Positions 7,332-8,912 of a DNA stretch of 8,912 nt are shown in pieces. Below the pieces are notes generated by a model. That model saw nothing but the letters and a program-made list of their open reading frames with translations, did no database searches and was not told where the DNA came from. Made by a program: the position numbers and the translations under genes. Source of the stretch: Bacteroidales bacterium UBA6117 (GTDB lineage: Bacteria > Bacteroidota > Bacteroidia > Bacteroidales > VadinHA17); the NCBI GenBank assembly GCA_002428385.1, contig DIWB01000029.1, positions 260-9,171 on the forward strand. Reading direction: 5' to 3'. The first letter of the stretch is position 1. Each line of letters starts with the position of its first letter.

Positions 7332-8582
7332 ATGAAGAAAAGGATACACGTAACAATTGCTCTGTTCCTGGCGATATTCATTGTGAATTCCTCCTGTCCG
7401 GCCCAGAACAGGACAGTCAGCACCGGCCTCGAGGTACTCAGGGAAAGTGGTTTTGAAGCGCTGAAAGGAAAAAGAGTCGGTCTTATTACGAATCCCACCG
7501 GTGTCGATCACGAACTCAGGTCGGGCGTTGACATACTGTTCAGAGCCCCCGGCGTAAAGCTCTCTGCGCTCTATGGTCCTGAACACGGCGTGAGAGGCGA
7601 ATACACCGCCGGTGAAATCATTGGCTCATCGGTTGATCCGGCTACCGGGCTCAGGGTTTACAGTCTTTACGGATCGACAAGGAAACCGACGAAAGCCATG
7701 CTCGAAGGCATTGACGTGCTTGTATATGACATACAGGATATAGGATCGAGGTCTTACACTTTCATAAGCACCCTTGGGCTTGCGATGGAAGCCGCTGCCG
7801 AGAACAAGATTCCGTTTGTGGTGCTTGACAGGCCAAACCCCCTGGGAGGAGTGAGAATGGAGGGTCCGCTGGTTGAACCAGGATTCACTTCATTTGTCAG
7901 CCAGTATCCGATACCCTATGTGCATGCAATGACCACAGGCGAACTTGCCGCCTTCCTGAACGGCGAAGGACTTCTTGCAAACGGCGTCAGATGCGATCTG
8001 AAAGTTGTAAAAATGGAAGGATGGAAGAGAGATATGGGATTCAGCGAAACAGGGCTTCCATGGGTGCCATCATCACCCCACATGCCTTACGCCTCCACCT
8101 GCCTTCTGTACCCCGCAACAGGGATCATCGGGGAGCTGTATGTTGCAAGCATAGGAGTCGGCTATACAACTCCTTTCCAGACCTTCGCCGCCGAGTGGAT
8201 TGATGCGGATTCTCTGGCCGCAAACCTGAACAATCTCAATCTTCCGGGTATCAGGTTCAGACCTGTTCACTACAAGCCATATTACAGTGTATCCCAGGGT
8301 AAAATGGTGCATGGAGTCCAGATTCATATAATGAATGAAAAGACAGCTCCACTGTCACTGATTCAATTCTATATCCTGCAGGAAGTTCACAAGCTCCGTC
8401 CCGGGAAGGATCTGTTTTCCATGTGCGAGCCGTCGCGGCTTGAGATGTTCGACAAGGTTTGCGGGACCGACAAAATCAGGAAGGAATTCACCCGAACTTT
8501 CAGGGTGGAATCCATCGTTGATCTGTGGAACGGTCAGGTAAACGATTTCAGGACCAGGGCAATGAAATACTTCCTTTATTGA
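7332..8582 (+). CDS. namZ: Secreted DUF1343 protein, NamZ-type exo-beta-N-acetylmuramidase homologue
   Basis: DUF1343 is the family of NamZ, which removes non-reducing-end MurNAc from peptidoglycan fragments. The chosen ATG (7332) gives 416 residues and starts a signal peptide: KKR, then a hydrophobic core at 7-19. The likely cut is before Gln25 (CPA-Q), placing the enzyme in the periplasm or outside. SSC at 20-22 is a poor lipobox. A TTG at 7284 in the same frame would put 16 extra residues before the signal and is less likely. Family motifs are GLITNPTG at 50-57, GPEHGVRGE at 82-90 with the putative catalytic Glu84, YDIQDIGSRSYTF at 132-144, and LDRPNPLGG at 165-173. Where I recall typical members having EGTN followed by SEGRGT, this one reads GELYVASIGVGYTTPF at 267-282, so it belongs to a variant subgroup. 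It is divergent from the acyltransferase-amgK-murU genes. The family call is firm; the exact substrate is inferred. Confidence 0.85.
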   Translation: MKKRIHVTIALFLAIFIVNSSCPAQNRTVSTGLEVLRESGFEALKGKRVGLITNPTGVDHELRSGVDILFRAPGVKLSALYGPEHGVRGEYTAGEIIGSSVDPATGLRVYSLYGSTRKPTKAMLEGIDVLVYDIQDIGSRSYTFISTLGLAMEAAAENKIPFVVLDRPNPLGGVRMEGPLVEPGFTSFVSQYPIPYVHAMTTGELAAFLNGEGLLANGVRCDLKVVKMEGWKRDMGFSETGLPWVPSSPHMPYASTCLLYPATGIIGELYVASIGVGYTTPFQTFAAEWIDADSLAANLNNLNLPGIRFRPVHYKPYYSVSQGKMVHGVQIHIMNEKTAPLSLIQFYILQEVHKLRPGKDLFSMCEPSRLEMFDKVCGTDKIRKEFTRTFRVESIVDLWNGQVNDFRTRAMKYFLY

Positions 8583-8605
8583 TTCCGGCGCAGGACCAAA
8601 GTATT

Positions 8606-8642
8606 AGCGAACTTCTCCCTCAACACTCTTTTCAAGTTCGCT
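8606..8642. repeat. 9-bp inverted repeat downstream of namZ
   Basis: AGCGAACTT (8606-8614) and its exact complement AAGTTCGCT (8634-8642) enclose a 19-base loop, 23 bases after the namZ stop. In RNA two further U-G wobble pairs could extend the stem at its base. No T-run follows, so it is not a classical intrinsic terminator. It could protect the 3' end of the message or be a protein site. Confidence 0.45.
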
Positions 8643-8650
8643 GGCGTGCA

Positions 8651-8667
8651 TCAGGAATTCGTCCTGA
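8651..8667. repeat. 6-bp hairpin with 5-base loop downstream of namZ
   Basis: TCAGGA (8651-8656) pairs with TCCTGA (8662-8667) around the loop ATTCG. It sits 8 bases after the larger inverted repeat, giving two consecutive stem-loops. The only T-rich tract (8695-8706) starts about 27 bases later, too far for a standard terminator. Confidence 0.35.
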
Positions 8668-8711
8668 CTTGTGACGTCTCGTGAAATTAGTGCGGTTTTA
8701 TTTTTTACATA

Positions 8712-8742
8712 TTGACTTTTACCCCACTAACGCATATTTTTG
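8712..8742 (+). promoter_or_regulatory. Candidate Bacteroidota-type promoter without a visible gene
   Basis: TATTTTTG at 8735-8742 matches the -7 consensus TAnnTTTG, and TTG at 8712-8714 lies 20 bases upstream, an acceptable -33 spacing. No open frame starts in the remaining 170 bases, so it would drive a long leader, a small RNA, or nothing. The motifs are short and the region is AT-rich, so a chance match is possible. Confidence 0.3.
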
Positions 8743-8852
8743 TTCTGAGCATTGAAAGAGGCCTGTCGACTTTAGAATATGTTCAGAGGATTTCGGTGCC
8801 AATCAGGTATTTAATGTATCTTTAACAGGCTGATCTATAATCTCGTAAGTTT

Positions 8853-8901
8853 CCCCTCCTTTCGAAGGAGGGGTGGCCCGGGCAATAGTTTTGTACGGGC
8901 C
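8853..8901. repeat. Double-hairpin intergenic element (REP-like)
   Basis: CCCCTCCTT (8853-8861) and AAGGAGGGG (8865-8873) form a perfect 9-bp stem with a TCG loop. Directly after it, GGCCCG (8875-8880) pairs with CGGGCC (8896-8901) around a 15-base loop. The layout of an AGGAGGGG stem followed by GTGGCCCG resembles GC-rich palindromic repeats I have seen scattered between genes in Bacteroidota genomes. The element may continue past the window edge. The stems are seen directly; membership of a dispersed family is recalled and not tested. Confidence 0.5.
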
Positions 8902-8912
8902 GGAATCGGATC

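Larger units (their letters stand above)
8583..8912. other. 330-base gene-free region with several inverted repeats
   Basis: No plausible coding sequence is seen on either strand: the two ATG frames in the plus-strand half (from about 8780 and 8814) reach stops within 12 codons. No tRNA or other known RNA gene is recognised. It holds two hairpin-capable inverted repeats just after namZ, a T-rich stretch at 8695-8706, a candidate promoter near 8735, and a double-hairpin element at 8853-8901, each listed separately. Confidence 0.6.

Noticed and set aside
7216..7356. 47-residue N-terminal extension of the membrane acyltransferase from a TTG start
   Set aside because: It overlaps the divergent namZ start and signal peptide. 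The extension is unlike the family, and the RLVSLDILRG signature normally lies near the N-terminus, so ATG at 7215 is preferred.

Overview
The window looks like chromosomal DNA from an uncultured or environmental member of the Bacteroidota, probably near the Bacteroidales or Marinilabiliales. Three things point there. Start codons lack Shine-Dalgarno sequences. TAnnTTTG (-7 type) promoter boxes sit in the intergenic gaps. The gene families (carboxynorspermidine synthase with NspC, a DUF1343/NamZ protein, a COG4299 membrane acyltransferase, and an AmgK/MurU-like pair) are typical of that phylum. No phage, transposase, CRISPR, rRNA or tRNA gene is visible. This assignment is an inference from gene content, not a phylogeny.

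Left part (1-2566, minus strand): a two-gene polyamine module. The first gene (1373-2566) encodes a saccharopine-dehydrogenase-like carboxy(nor)spermidine synthase. The second (64-1206) encodes the PLP-dependent carboxy(nor)spermidine decarboxylase NspC. Together they would turn a diamine plus aspartate semialdehyde into spermidine or norspermidine. The gap between them is almost entirely an 8-bp tandem repeat array (1223-1372). A perfect 25-bp palindrome lies just past the 3' end of nspC (6-30).

Middle (2567-4210): a divergent promoter region, then a full-length TrkH/KtrB-type potassium channel subunit on the plus strand (2692-4137). It is followed by a short G-rich degenerate repeat and meets the next operon tail to tail.

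Right part (4211-8582): this reads as a peptidoglycan sugar salvage locus. On the minus strand, in transcription order, come a multi-pass COG4299/DUF5009 membrane protein (6106-7215), a heptamer repeat array (6036-6105), an AmgK-like sugar kinase (4937-5986), and a MurU-like nucleotidyltransferase starting 6 nt later (4211-4930). Divergent to them on the plus strand is a secreted DUF1343 protein (7332-8582), the family of the exo-beta-N-acetylmuramidase NamZ. A coherent model is: NamZ releases MurNAc in the periplasm, the membrane protein moves or modifies it, AmgK makes MurNAc-1-phosphate, and MurU makes UDP-MurNAc, so the sugar re-enters wall synthesis without MurA/MurB. The individual families are known. 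The compact four-gene arrangement, the COG4299 partner and a changed motif in the NamZ homologue are the most interesting points.

The last 330 bases (8583-8912) hold no gene but contain several inverted repeats, a possible promoter, and a double-hairpin element that resembles a dispersed Bacteroidota intergenic repeat.
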